64,000 bases of DNA, from the NCBI GenBank assembly GCA_000827265.1, contig KN834751.1:750113-814112 (forward strand). The letters run 5' to 3'. Shown here in pieces: positions 42,794 through 55,127 of the stretch (the stretch's first letter is position 1; every line of letters starts with the position of its first letter). Made by a program: the position numbers and the translations under genes. The stretch comes from Collybiopsis luxurians FD-317 M1. Lineage: Eukaryota; Basidiomycota; Agaricomycetes; Agaricales; Omphalotaceae. The notes under the pieces were generated by a model that worked only from the letters and a program-made list of their open reading frames with translations, was not told the origin of the DNA and did no database searches.

Positions 42794-45122
42794 ATGACGA
42801 GGACTTTCGTCCCAGTCCTGGCTTTCATCGGCCATGTTCTTGCACAGTCTTCAACAACTACTTCCTCCGGTCAACCACTTCATTCCGGCAATGTGGGGCA
42901 GTTTGAAATCGTTGGAGACAGTGTAGTCAGCGCTCAACAGGTAACGTTAGCAAAAACGATCCCCAGAGCGTCGAATAAACTCGATCTTGCAGATGTTCTT
43001 GGGTACTTTGGACAAAGTCTTTATCGTGGACAAGGTCGAAAACAATCCGGCCCAAATTAACGGTCATCCTGCGTGGGGTTCTCGTGTGTCAAATTCTCAT
43101 CTACGGTTTCTTGCCCTCTCTTATGCGTTTCTAGAATACTCGCTTTCTACTGAGAAGGCCACTCCGATGGATGTTATCACAAACTCTTTTTGCGCCGGAG
43201 GAAACGTTCTCGGCAACGGAACTTGGGTTAACATCGGTGGAAATCAACCGATCACGTACGGTGGTGCTAACTGGGACGACCCCTCGAGCAATGGTCCCTA
43301 CCAAGATCCGGATGGCCGTAACTCGTAAGTACTCTTCGTTTTCTTTCTGAAAATACGAAACTAATTTGTGTATGCAACAGGATAAGGATGCTCAACCCTT
43401 GCGATGATCAGTCTTGTAACTGGGTCATGGGCACGCCAATGACGACGCGGAGATGGTATCCAACAGTGTGAATGTCTTTCCCTTTTCTGCCACCCTCTAT
43501 TTCTTAATTTTCTCCAGAGAAACTTTGGAAGATGGTTCAGTAATCATTCTGGGTGGTTGCAATAACGGCGGATTTGTCAATGACGCGGGACAGGATAATC
43601 CGACTTATGAATTCTTTCCGAGTCAAGGTCCACCGACAACTTCTCCAATCCTTCAGAACACTCTTCCTACGAATCTATACCCGCTCACATGGCTTCTGCC
43701 TTCAGGAAAGCTTCTTCTACAGTCCAACTGGAAGACCGTTCTTTTAGATTACCATACCAAGCAGGAGACTCCGCTCGATGACATTCCCGATGCAGTGCGT
43801 ACGTATCCCGCAAGCGCCGGGACAGTTATGATGCCTCTCACTCCGAATAACAACTGGACTTCCACAATCTTGTTCTGCGGCGGGACAAACCTCCAACCAA
43901 GCCAGTGAGCGCCTTTTGTTACCGATAAACACTTCCGAGGTTGATTGAGCTGTTCAGATGGACTACGGATTGGGATATCGCCGCATATCCTGCTTCGACT
44001 TCATGTGTCAAGATTACACCGGATGTTTCGTCTTCCTATGTTCAAGATGATCCTCTTCCAATTGGTCGTTCCATGGCAAACCTGATTTTCCTTCCGAACG
44101 GCAAGATCGTCTGTCTGAATGGCGTACGAACAGGTCCGTCTCCACTTGTAGTTTGCTGTTGAACATTTGTCTTGATCTGCCCCCAGGGACTGCTGGGTAT
44201 GGCAACGTATCTTGGGCTATTGGACAGTCTTTTGGCGACAACCCTGTCTTGCAACCGGTGATCTATGACCCCGATGCTCCTGCTGGTAAACGATGGTCGA
44301 GTGAAGGTTTATCTCCGAGCACTATTCCTCGGCTATATCATTCCTCGGCCATCTTGTTACCTGATGGTGAGCTTCCTCAGGCTCAGAACGTACCTTATTG
44401 CATACAACTCACATTTCACTAGGTTCTATTCTCGTCAGTGGATCAAACCCCAACAGCGACTACAACGTCGGCCCTGACGTCAAATATCCCACCGAGTACA
44501 GAGTAGAAAGGTTTTATCCGTCTTATTTCAACCAACGGAGACCTCAACCCGTTGGCTTACCAAAGCAGCTCTCATATGGAGGACCTCGTTTTGACATTTC
44601 CCTCAATTCGGATGATCTCTTCGGGGATGTGACCCATGTAACCAATGCCACTGTAATCATCATTAGACCAGGCTTCTCGACCCATGCCCTGGTACGATTA
44701 TTATCCTTTATCTTCCATTATCTACTCATGCGGTTGCATATTCACAGAACATGGGACAACGATTTGTTCAACTCGAGTCAACTTACACTGCGTATGCCAC
44801 CAACAACACCGCGGTCTTACATGTGAACCAGGTTCCTCCAAACCCCGCCATTCTTGCTCCAGGTCCTGCACTTCTTTTCGTCGTTGTGAATGGTGTTCCC
44901 TCTGTCGGCGTTCAAGTGATGATTGGGTCAGGACAGCTCGGACAGCAATCCGTCCAGGCACCGGACACATTGCCAACCTCGAACATCATTCAGGCCTCAA
45001 ATAACAACAACCAGAGTAGCCATAGTACCGGTACGCAGGAGAGTGGGAGCATGTCACAGTTCAGCTTGAGTTATTCCGGTTTTTGGCCTGCGTTACTTGT
45101 TTTCGGTTATCTATCGCTCTAA
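42794..45122 (+). CDS. Copper radical oxidase, glyoxal-oxidase-like (AA5), probably GPI-anchored
   Basis: A secreted enzyme that oxidises aldehydes such as glyoxal or methylglyoxal and makes hydrogen peroxide for lignin-degrading peroxidases. The N-terminus is a signal peptide (MTRTFVPVLAFIGHVLAQS). Active-site segments are visible: the Cys of NSFCAGGN and the Tyr of TTRRWYPT form the Cys-Tyr cofactor pair; the Tyr-His of RLYHSSAILLPDG are copper ligands; and the His of RPGFSTHALNMGQRF is the remaining ligand. LEDGSVIILGG and LPSGKLLLQ are Kelch-like repeats of the barrel. The C-terminus is Ser/Asn-rich and ends with a hydrophobic segment after a small-residue site, fitting a GPI signal. Several short introns interrupt the gene; exon joints were read by homology, so exact borders are approximate. 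Confidence 0.9.
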
Positions 45123-45522
45123 CGTGTAGAATTGGACATTTTTACGCTCTCTTTCTCTATTCACTCCTTTGGATTTTGGGGATTTTCATTGGACCTTTGC
45201 TACTCACGGACACCTAACAGTACACTAGATATCTACATTTTGACGGACTGATATCGCATTTTACGTTTATTACATGTCGCTCTAAAATATTTCTTGTATT
45301 TGTGTAGTATAGACTCACTGGTAGTACATAATCTTTGGAATATGAAATCAATTATTCTGTAGTTTGCTCGAAACTCCATGGATTCTGAGGCCCATCTCTG
45401 TGGTGCTTGTGTCACTAGTTTGAGGAAGATGAAAGAACCAACCGTACCACATGAATGACACAGGTGGTGTCTACAGACGTTGCTCAAGTACAAATATTGC
45501 TCAATTACCCCTCCACCATGTG
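45123..45522. other. Intergenic between copper radical oxidase and tRNA-Gln
   Basis: 3' flank of the oxidase gene; nothing else seen. Confidence 0.5.
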
Positions 45523-45615
45523 GTCTAATAGTGTAGAGGTTAGCACATGGGATTTTGACTGTCTAAGATTTCTCAAAGTTTCCCATAACCCAGGTTCGAG
45601 TCCTGGTTAGACCTA
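45523..45615 (+). tRNA. tRNA-Gln (anticodon TTG) with a 21-base intron
   Basis: The acceptor stem GGTCTAA pairs with TTAGACC, with T as discriminator base. The D arm TAGTGTAGAGGTTAGCA, the anticodon stem TGGGA/TCCCA around TTTTGA, and the T arm CCAGG TTCGAGT CCTGG are all present. The sequence matches the pattern of yeast tRNA-Gln. After position 37 a 21-base intron (CTGTCTAAGATTTCTCAAAGT) interrupts the anticodon loop, the canonical place for tRNA introns. A T-rich stretch follows within about 10 bases and fits Pol III termination. Ends may be off by one base. Confidence 0.93.
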
Positions 45616-46226
45616 ATACTTTTATTTTTATTTTTACACCATCCTGCATCCCCATTATCTGGTTCTTTCATATATGCCATTACGTTTTATGCTTCCATTC
45701 ACAGAGGTCAGCATGTCAGTGAGGTCTTCTCAAATTAAAACCAGTGAGATATTCAGTATCCCCAAGCACAGCTTTACCGGCGTTACTCTCTGACACTGAC
45801 GATGATCTTACGCTTGGCGTATTTCCGTCAACATACAATTCGCAATTTGTCCCAACAAAGGTAGCTATGTAAATCTACGGACTCGGAATCTGTCGATCCC
45901 CGTTGCACGGTCTTATTTGGCCTTCCCCAGTTTTGCATGAACGCATGGACGGTTGCCTCACCTGCTTGTGCGAGAATAACGATGAATTTAACAATTTGCG
46001 GTGCGGCGATTCGGTAAGACAAACTGACCCTGCGTCAGGCGGTACTGATCTCCTTGATAATGGATCTATCCCTACCTCAGTTGCAAGCTGAATATTTTTC
46101 CGAGTGTATTTATATAAGCTGGAATCCCTGCTTATAGTTGGATAATAGCTTAACAGCTTCCGTTCTCTTTCGACCTCTTACAGCCTCTTACAGTCGTCTA
46201 ATCTTATTCTTTGTCCATTTCTAAAG
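45616..46226. other. Intergenic, promoter of the secreted protein gene
   Basis: No gene seen. Contains a TATA box at about 46111. Confidence 0.5.
46111..46117 (+). promoter_or_regulatory. TATA box (TATATAA) of the small secreted protein gene
   Basis: TATTTATATAAGCTGG lies about 110 bases before the start codon at 46227. Confidence 0.5.
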
Positions 46227-46960
46227 ATGTTCACTCCTCGATCCTTATTCGCTCCTCTTTTGGCGGCCTTACTCACCACTAACTTTGTGGCCGCTACACC
46301 TGTGCAGCTTTTTGCACGTTCCAGCACGCTGACAGCAGCCAATAATTTCACGCTGGCTGCCTTAAACAACACGCTTCCGAATGCCAACACGACTGGAGTC
46401 CCTCTTGTTCTGGCCTCAGCGGGTGGGTCTCTATTTTACTGCTCACAAATATATCTGATACTCAGTCGGGTATGTCCATCTTTTCAGGCGCCATCGATGG
46501 AGAGTCGTTTCAAGAAACCGCGGTACGAGATATCCTGCATTTGCTTTATTAGCAGCTGACTCGCGCTCCGCAGACTTATGCTTCTACTGGGTACAATAGC
46601 TTTCCTTCTCTTGGCCTCGTAGGTGGCAACCTTCGCGCGTTTGACGCGCAAGGTAATTGGCACACCAATGCCAGTACTGGCTCCGGCGATGCACTGGTTT
46701 GGGGTACTAGCAGCTTCTACTCCAGTCCTGCCAACACAAATTTCTCCGCGGTCACCCTCTCCGCTAGCAGCGACTTCGCAGCTCTTGCCTACAATGGGAG
46801 TACGGATTTGTGGTATCTGTGCCCAAGCGATTCCCCGACGACGGCAGTCGCCCAAAACGTCGTGTACTTCAATACTCAAACAATTCCCTCGAAGTCTGGA
46901 GTTGAAGGTGCTAGCCCTATCCAGTGCTATTCTGTGACACTGAACATAGTGCCTGTGTGA
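46227..46960 (+). CDS. Small secreted protein, about 200 residues, unknown function
   Basis: Three exons joined by introns of about 66 and 50 bases. The start MFTPRSLFAPLLAALLTTNF is a signal peptide with cleavage expected near AAT-PVQ. The mature protein is rich in Ser, Thr, Asn and Ala with several N-x-S/T sites and has one Cys pair (WYLCPSD and PIQCYSV). I recall similar agaricomycete secreted proteins sharing the G..DG.SF and YNSFPSLGLVGGNL parts, all uncharacterised. TGA at 46958-46960. Possibly a cell-wall or effector-like protein, but no function is supported. Confidence 0.75.
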
Positions 46961-47715
46961 ATGAGGATTCGGAGACGAAGCAATGATTGTTGACTTTTGG
47001 AGTCTGGTAGCTTCTAAATTCGATTTTAGTTCACGGAGTTGTTCGCGACTGTCAAGGACTTTGCTTTATACTAGATACTTGCACTTTTTAATAGATAGTA
47101 GTTATCTTGTCACTTCTTGCTGCGGATGCAAACAGAACGGATGAGTCTCAACCATTGGACACTCACGACGAAAAAAAGCTGATCTCCATTACAAAAATAA
47201 CCACCACGATACATTGGATTTAACACGCTGAAGACAAAAGCGGGGCGCTTGTACGCCAGATCCACTACCCAGGACTAATTGAAGTAAATGGTTAAACCAG
47301 GCTAGTCCGATCTTCAACGCGATATGTAATGTCTCGTGATGCAACGCGATCACGCGAGCTTGAAGCAGCATTCTTGGCAAAATATAGAATTTGTTCATGG
47401 AAACAAACTCTGTATGCTTGCAGAGCATGTTAAATCAAATTTATCCCGAATCCAGTCAGAATTTCCAGTTTTTATCTCCTACAAACTGTACTTTTCAAAT
47501 TGGCTGAACGCATTTGCATGACAGGTCTGCTCGAGGAATACCGATTTTCATTATTTAATACTGATGCGTTTTGTTTTCGTTCTCGTATAAATACTGGAAA
47601 TACATGAACCTAAATATGGCAGATCAGCCGGCGGACAATTGTAAAAGAAAGAAAATTATTTGCCATGCGTGGATAGTCATTATTCGTGCGGAAAATTACC
47701 ACAATTGATATAAAT
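46961..47715. other. Intergenic
   Basis: No gene seen. A TATA-like TATAAATA at 47586-47593 lies about 125 bases before the next start codon. Confidence 0.45.
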
Positions 47716-49071
47716 ATGACTATGAGTTGGGCCTTCACTTGGAATCGTCTTGGATATCTCTTCATGCTTTCACCTTTGGAAACTAAGTCCACATATCGCG
47801 CCACCCGTGCTCCCAGTCTCAAAACTCCCAACAGATACATGACCTGCGTCGGTGAAAGTGAAAACGAGGTCACCTTTTGCTCTCCCAGCGCAGGTACTTG
47901 CACAGTTGAATTTCAGCCACAAGAGGCTCGAACGCGCCGATCTCGGTCAACCTCTTCTCTTTCCTCCCCGTGTCAAAGTGGAACTGATGTCGAAGAGGAA
48001 ATTTCCAAACACGCAGTAGCCAAGAAGAAGAGGAAGAAGAGGAAGAGTTATGCAAAACTGTTGAAAAAGAAGGTCTGGCAGTTGATTCAATCTTCAGACA
48101 GTTGCACAGCAACAGCATCGACCTTGACGACTAGTTCATCTACCTCTTCATTCACCTCTCCGCATACCGATCCTCGAGCAGAGCCTCCTTCTCCCTTCAC
48201 AAACTTCATCGATAGTTCTTCCACCCTTGTCTCAGCAGAGATTCGAGATGCACCTCCCAGATCCAGCTCTCTGTTCTATTTTGGACGTCGCAGAAACAGC
48301 TGCAGCACATCCAATTCTTCTAGCATCAAGACGTCATCTACCACTGCTAGCAAAACCAACCTGACATTTGGCAGTCTCTTGGGATGTGACAGCGCCAGCT
48401 CGCGTCACGCACAGGATAGGCGTGCCAAAAGCGTACGACGTTCCCGTTCCTTTGACGATGCCGATCGCCTCGATCTCTCCAATTACATTGCCCACCTCGA
48501 GGAAACTGCCCGTGCTAACATGCAGCGTGAGCTAAGCCGCCAAAGGGAGCTAGCTGAAAAGACAGCGCGTCTTCAGGAGGAGAATCAAAAATCCAGGAAG
48601 ACAGATGCTCTCGTCAAAACCACCCGCGAGCTAGCTTTACGTGAACTAAAACGTGAGCTAACCGAGGGCGGCCCAGGGCCTATTCTGTCTGATAATCAGG
48701 ATGTTATCCCAGAATATGAGGATGATAACGCTTGGGATTCCCTGGATAGAGCTACTCAGAAGCTAGCTCAGTCCGAGCTTGAACGGGAACTTGCGGGACG
48801 AAGCTGCCAGCGCTGGGCTGACATCCAGGATATACAATCCGAGCCACAAGGGAATGTCGAGGATGCTCTCGACAAGGCTATGGAAGAGCTTGCGAAGATT
48901 GTCCTTTGGAGGAGAGGCAGTGTCATCTTCGAAGAGGATGGGCCTGACCAAGAGGTGGATCCTGATGGAGCGCTATCCGACGACCAATCCGACGAGATAT
49001 CGGACGAACAGATTGAAGATGCTTTCCGAATTTCGGAGTACATAAAGGAAGGTGGCTGGGTGCTTAGATGA
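47716..49071 (+). CDS. Hypothetical hydrophilic protein with basic and coiled-coil regions
   Basis: A single open frame of 451 residues beginning MTMSWAFTWNRLGYLFMLSP. I do not recognise it. A basic block AKKKRKKRKSYAKLLKKK near residue 110 could be a nuclear signal. A Ser/Thr-rich middle, including the phosphosite-like RRSRSFDDADRLDLSNY, is followed by a long charged helix (ETARANMQRELSRQRELAEK and on) that looks coiled-coil. Short near-repeats REL and ELERELA occur along the helix, and the tail is acidic. A TATA box at 47586-47593 supports expression. Not similar to any family I can name. Confidence 0.6.
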   Translation: MTMSWAFTWNRLGYLFMLSPLETKSTYRATRAPSLKTPNRYMTCVGESENEVTFCSPSAGTCTVEFQPQEARTRRSRSTSSLSSPCQSGTDVEEEISKHAVAKKKRKKRKSYAKLLKKKVWQLIQSSDSCTATASTLTTSSSTSSFTSPHTDPRAEPPSPFTNFIDSSSTLVSAEIRDAPPRSSSLFYFGRRRNSCSTSNSSSIKTSSTTASKTNLTFGSLLGCDSASSRHAQDRRAKSVRRSRSFDDADRLDLSNYIAHLEETARANMQRELSRQRELAEKTARLQEENQKSRKTDALVKTTRELALRELKRELTEGGPGPILSDNQDVIPEYEDDNAWDSLDRATQKLAQSELERELAGRSCQRWADIQDIQSEPQGNVEDALDKAMEELAKIVLWRRGSVIFEEDGPDQEVDPDGALSDDQSDEISDEQIEDAFRISEYIKEGGWVLR

Positions 49072-49632
49072 ACAGCGACCATTCGGCCAAGCAGTGCTGA
49101 CTGTTCGTTTCGTGCTCCTTATTCATTATCGATACCCCAGCATCTTCATTATATCCCATGACTTGATACCTATATGCGTCCATTATGCAGTATGTGATAT
49201 GCCTACTAGTATGAATTCACTCACCTTCTGGGGACTGCGGCTTTATCACGGAAGAGAGGGTCGTGACACACGTGATGGTGACATTTCGCGTTGTTGCCGA
49301 TGGTTGGGTGTCCGGCGTCCGAGTTCAAACTTCTCACTTACATTTCAGAGAGGTCCGCCGAGAGATACCACACTCCAAGGGAATCTTCCAAAGTCTTCCA
49401 CATAACCTCGTGGCCAAGCTGCAGATATTGATATTGGTGCTAAAGTATCCAAATTCCCGATGCAGTTGATCGACGCTATCACCTTCTATGATCTAGGCTG
49501 CGCCTGGCGAGGATCAGGTAACGAATGCTTCAGACGCTTTCCGGACAGTCCAGACCCTAACCATGGAATATGATGAGGCAGCTACTCTATGCGGGAAAAT
49601 AGGATTCAAGTATCAAGCACTACAATACAATA
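49072..49632. other. Intergenic between convergent genes
   Basis: 3' flanks of the coiled-coil gene and the COQ8-like gene, which converge. No gene seen. Confidence 0.5.
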
Positions 49633-52142
49633 TTAATGTCCTCCGAGCACATCGTCCCAGATATCTTTTGCATTCGCTGTCGCTCCTAGTCTCGAAGCAA
49701 GCAAAAACGCTCCACTCAATTTTCTATTCAGACTATACGTCTCCCTCGGAGGCCCTTTCTTCCTCTCCCGCAACATAATGGGTATGAGCTCATTTCGTAT
49801 CCGCTCGGTGTTTCGCCCAAACTCAGATCCCTTCCCAAAGCGTACAGGTTGCGAGGTCCTGGCATTGAATGGGTATGCCAATATACCCAGACTTGTCACA
49901 TGGGCTCTGACCATTTCAGGAGACTCGAAGCCCAAGCCCTCGCCTGGACCTCCAATAAGATAGCCTAGCGAAATGCTCTCTTGAACACAAGCATCCCAAG
50001 CGGAGCTATAGTTTTCCGGGGAGTCGTTGAGGTCGAGGGAGGCTGCGGCTTCGAGTAATCGCCGCCAGCCGTCCAAAAACTCTGAGCTATATTCTCTTGT
50101 AGCACCGAAATCTACAAGCGCAATTTTGCCCGAGTCTAAAAGCGGCGTAAATTCATAATCAAAACTGGGTGATATGAAGACATACCGGGAAGGTAAAGGA
50201 AGTTGGAGTAGTTGGGGTCGGTTTGCATCGCTCCGAAACGGAACAGCTCCAGGAGACACAAGTGAAGAATTGTCGTTGCAATCTGCAGAAAACTTGATTA
50301 ACAAACGCCACTTAAGTCAACTTGAAGAATCAAAGAACCTTATCTTTTTCTTCCTGTGGTAACGCCATCACTAGCTCTGAGCCAAGACTGATCCCTCCTT
50401 CAATGTACTCCATGATAAGAACCTTGTCGGTGGAGACTGAGCTAGCCCATGGTATGTGGAAGCGAGAATCAGATCCTAATTGAGCGGTCAGTCTCTTTGT
50501 CATACATGGCAAGTAACTGATTTGTATACCTAGGAACTCTGGCGAACGAAATTTTTGTAAGAAACCTGCCTCCCGAACATAGTTGCATTCGTCTGCCAGC
50601 TCGGCTTTCATTACCTGAGTGTATACCCGTATCGCATCGATTGATATTTACGGGCATATTAAGGTTCAACGCACCTCCATTGTTCGGTCCAAAAACAACC
50701 CTTTCGGCAGTATCTTCCCTCCCAAGGTGACCCGTAACAGCCAAGTGATATATGAGAGATCTGCCGATATAGAATCTCGTATATTGGGGAACTGAACCTT
50801 GACTGCGACTTTTTCCGGTTGACCTAAGAAGACTGTGAAGCTGTAAGACTTTCTGATGCAAGTAAACACCAACCGGAGGGAGTCCATTCCGCCTTCAACA
50901 CGCCTTCGTGCACTTGTCCGATGGATGCAGCCGCGAACGGAACACGGTTGAAGGAACTGAAGTAATCAGTGGACCAAGATGGACCAAGTGCGGAAGACAT
51001 GACTTGCTATAATAAAATGATGATCAGCATCGTTGTGCGGGAAGCTAACAGCAGGAAAACGAAAATTTGAAACCGCACGACCCGAACGCAGGAGGAGTCA
51101 TATTTCGAACGATCAATACACACCTCCATTTGCCAATCAGGCATGTAGTGTGCCGAGTCTTGAACACGCCGAAACACAGCGTCGACTTCCGTCGGAAGAA
51201 GATGCGTGTCTGAAGGAAGCGAAAAGACTTATTAGAATTTACAGATAATCATTTCTGTGAACGAACCTTGTATACTTAAAAACTGTCCCAGCTTGAGAGC
51301 GGCACCTCTCATCTGGGATAGTTTGGAAACGAGACGGCTGATGTTGGCGTCAGTCAAGATGACTGAACGATTCGAGCTGGTGTTAGATGATGACCACAAC
51401 AGTTCCGAAGCAGCGCCGTATCCCAGTGATGCTGCCAGACCTAGATGTTGTGGGGAAGAAGTGAATTGCAGTTGCAGCCTTGAATAGCATGAACTATACC
51501 TCCATAATGAAAGAGCCTTCCCAGTTTCGAGGAAGGTACTTTAGATGATTGGAGAGTGTTCCTGCGGGCCATCATGGCTGGACTTGGCTCTAGTGATGGA
51601 AGATCATGCTCCACTGGGGACGGTGTAGATGCAGAAGGGGTAGCAACAGGTTCTGACAACTGAGTAAGATGTTCCGCTGATTCCGCAACCGTTTGAATCG
51701 TATTCGGGGTTTCGGGGTTGGTAGATGAAGATATTTTTGCATCCGGCTTTTCAGTTGAAGACAAAGGTGTTCCTGCATTCGAGTGTACAGCAGGGCCCTT
51801 TTCGAAGAGCACGTCTGATTCCTGCAACACCTGGTCTAGTTGAGTGGTTTCCCGAATTGAGTGGGATTCCGAATTGGATTCTAGGTTGACTTTTGCTGGA
51901 GAAGATGATGTTGGAGGCTCAGTTTCTTTTAGGTTTGGCTGCAGCCTCTCCTCCACTGTCTCTATGGATGCTTTAAACTCATTCCAGTCACTTTCCAACG
52001 TAACGCCTCGAGCTTTTTGTACTGGCCGACTATCCCTCGACAGACGCGTTGCCTGAGCGGCGCGATACCTAGCAGCATGCCCGATAATCTCAGCAGCACT
52101 GGAAAGGACGCAAATCCAGTTAAATCCTGGACCAGGGGGCAT
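49633..52142 (-). CDS. COQ8: COQ8/ADCK-type UbiB atypical kinase (coenzyme Q biosynthesis)
   Basis: The protein belongs to the ABC1/ADCK/UbiB family that supports coenzyme Q assembly on the mitochondrial inner membrane. After a long variable N-terminus (about 230 residues, Ser/Glu-rich) come RLFHYG and GLAASLGYGAASELLW. Then follows the family's KxGQ motif (QMRGAALKLGQFLSIQD), the Ala-rich loop that replaces the Gly loop (VPFAAASIGQVHEG), the nucleotide-binding lysine region EKVAVKVQFPNI, VLIMEYIEGG, a TDPNYSNFLY catalytic-type loop (D..N) and VDFGATREY as the DFG equivalent. The end is a helical domain (RLGATANAKDIWDDV). About seven short introns; borders not all resolved. Start MPPGPGFNWICVLSSAAEII is the family N-terminus. 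Confidence 0.92.
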
Positions 52143-52233
52143 TCAACGCGAATAATAGTGTCGCCGGACGTGATGACGGAGAGAAGAGCACGTAATCTTA
52201 TCTTATCTAGGTTTTTGATTTTTTACGCCCACT

Positions 52234-52505
52234 ATGGATCCCGCTTTGCACCCTCCCATTACTCTTCAGCCGGTATCTGTGCGTCAAGTCTCTGCTAAAA
52301 ACGTCGCGAAACGACTAGGAAATTTCATCGACGATTTTCAAACGAGGACTATGGCTGCCGGAGGCTCAGGAAATACTGCTGTGACTGTGCAATTGCAGAA
52401 ACTGAAGGACGCTATGCAAGAAGAATTGGCGAGAAAGAATGCTAAGTGCGTACGCTGGCGTCCACTCTGATGAATGCCTATCTCAGCAATTCTCTTAGAA
52501 AATAG
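52234..52505 (+). CDS. Tiny helical protein, about 72 residues, divergent from COQ8
   Basis: Two exons: 52234-52445 and 52499-52505 (K K stop), intron 52446-52498 with a GTGCGT donor. If the intron is kept the frame ends at 52470 instead. The protein has a Pro-rich start (MDPALHPPITLQPV) and two amphipathic segments (NVAKRLGNFIDDFQTRT and VQLQKLKDAMQEELARKN), suggesting a small coiled-coil subunit of a larger complex. I do not recognise it. Only about 90 bases separate its start from that of the COQ8-like gene, so they share a bidirectional promoter. Confidence 0.5.
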
Positions 52506-52817
52506 ATTCACGCGAACTTGTACTATAGCCGTTACTTCTGAGGACTCATGATGTAGGTTCGCCGTTTTCAACTCCTATTTCAGATGTTTACTCTTTCTAG
52601 GCTACCCGATTATTATATAAAGGTTTTCATTGCAACTTATAGTCCAACTTAGAAGACCGACGATATCGCTGCTCCAGTGCTCAACTCCCTTTCGGAGCCG
52701 GCTTGCTTGCGAGTTGTTATGTGGGCGCAGTCACCTTACGTAGGGACAGATTTCTTCGAGTTAACTAAAGCTGCTCTGATTCGAGTACATAAGAATACAT
52801 TTTTAGATCATATCGAA

Positions 52818-55127
52818 TTAAATCTGTGTGCCTATATTGATGTGGACTGCTTTGACTTGAGTGTATCTGCGAGGACAGCGTCAGTGTCAGATAGCAAGCC
52901 CTGAATCGAAAAGACTCACGTTTGAATCGCATAGGAACCTAGTTCACGACCAATGCCAGATTGCTTGTAGCCTCCGAACGGGACATTATATTCAGTGGTG
53001 ACGTTGCAGTTAACCTGGGTTTATTCAGCATTTCAAGCCAGTAAAGAGCTGCATTACCCACCCATGCCATTCCAGCTTCAAGTGCGTTCGTCACCCGAAT
53101 CGCTCTGCTGACGTTTTCAGTAAACACAGCAGAAGCCAGGCCGTATTCGGTGTCGTTGGCCATCTCAATGACCTCTGAAGAATAAAGTTAGTAGTAATAT
53201 TGATTAACAGCACCGTCACTAACCCTCTTCGGTCTTGAATTTGACGACAGCTGCGACAGGACCAAACACCTCTTCTTGAACAATCTTCATGTCGGGAGTA
53301 CATTCCGTGAAGATGGTTGGCTTGACGAAGAAACCTTCGGAATTCTCGTGGCGGTCACCACCGATGAAGGCTTTAGCACCTTGTTCCTTGGCGGATTTGA
53401 TGTATCCCAGAACGCGCTGAGACACTAGTTCAATAAACAACATAAGGAAAAGGAGAAAAGTCCTCCTACATCAAATTGCGTCTGCGATACAACGGGTCCA
53501 TGGACGACGCCCTCAGAGAAGGGATCGCCGGTCTTGGTGTGTACATTCTGAGCGGCTGCGCTGAAGGCCTTCATGAAAGCATCATAGATTCCTTCTTGCA
53601 CAAAGATACGTGAGCCAGCAGTACAGACTTGACCTGAATTGGAGAAGATTGCAATCGAAGTCCATTTGACTGCTTGGTCTAGATTAGCATCGTCGAAGAT
53701 GATGTTGGGGCTCTTTCCTCCCAGCTCGAGCGTGACGACCTTAAGGTTTGATTTCGCAGATGCCTCCTGGATCTTACGACCTGTAAAGAGGTTCATATTA
53801 GTTTAACGTTCGTCGTCTTTCTGATAATGGAAAACAGACCTGTCAATGTACTTCCGGTAAAGGCAATTTTTCTGATATGAGGGTGTAACGAGATTGCAGC
53901 TCCCGCAGTTGCACCTGAATGGACACTTGGTTATCGCCGAGCTTTCACAGACACACAGTTATCAAGATCTACTTGCCATATCCGGGGATAATATTGACCA
54001 CGCCAGGAGGGAACCCAGCTTCAACGATCAGTTCAGCAAACTTCAAAGCAGTTAGGGGTGTGATTTCCGATGGCTATAGTGAATCACAAATACGAGTTAG
54101 AGCTGTCTGTCGGCAGATGAAAGAGAAGATTTTGATAGACACTTTTAGCACGACTACATTTCCAGTAGCCAGGGCGGGCGCTATTTTCCATGAAAGCATT
54201 GTCTAGCGCAGTTTTAGTCTTCAGAAACACCAATAAAGAAAAGTTTCTGTACGATGGGGTAATTCCATGGAATAATTTGGCCCTGTACAGTAACGCATTA
54301 GCAAGAGGAACAAGAAAAATAAAGTAAAGACTTGGACACTCACGACCACGCCGTAAGGTTCATGCCTAGTATAGGCAAGCTTCGTTTCAGCAGTCTAGAG
54401 AGGATCGTAAGCTTGCGCGATGATATTTTAATAGTAGCCGAAAGCATACCTCGATGGTGTTACCCTGAATCTTGTCAGCCCAACCAGCATAGTACTTGAA
54501 AGTTTTCAAAGTAAGATCCAAGTCGAATCCTCTGGATTCGGACCATGGCTTTCCTGCGAGAAAGATGAATGTCATTTAGCAAAGCTCGACGACATAAAAA
54601 CTCGAGATACCTACCAACGTTCAAGCACTCGAGCGCTGCAAATTCATCGATCTTGGCTTCCAGAAGATTTGCGAGTTTCATCAGCATGTCCCCCCTCTGT
54701 GCACCAGGGACTTTAAGCCCCCAGCTAGTCTTGTACGCCTAGACACGCAGACGGAGATCAACTCATTTGCGAGCGAAGACAGAACAAGATATACCCGCCT
54801 TCCTGGCGGCCTCCACCGCAAGATCAACATCAGCGCTGGTCGCAGCCGATACCTTTGTTAAAAGCTTTCCGGTGGCTGAGACAAAACTGATGAGAAATAT
54901 TCACAACAGAACATCATTGAGAATGAAGCATACATGGGTTGACGACACTGAATACAGGTAGGGTATGATCAGTGATCGTAGATAAAGATAGAATCGCTGG
55001 ATATTCACTCGATAGTACCACCCTCTACGGCCTCAACAAACTTTCCGTTGATAAAAAGGCCGGTAGGACAAGATACGCTCCCCTTGTAAACGGGCGTGTC
55101 TAGCTCAACTGAGAACCTGTCTGGCAT
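52818..55127 (-). CDS. Aldehyde dehydrogenase (NAD(P)-dependent, ALDH family)
   Basis: Oxidises aldehydes to acids. The protein starts [20 protein letters not shown] and runs through many short exons. Conserved pieces are [59 protein letters not shown] (NAD-binding), [14 protein letters not shown] with the general-base Glu, [15 protein letters not shown] with the catalytic Cys, [16 protein letters not shown], and [14 protein letters not shown]. The last exon after the intron gives [15 protein letters not shown] and TAA at 52818-52820. This is a full-length cytosolic-type enzyme without a clear presequence. Substrate preference is not readable. Confidence 0.94.
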
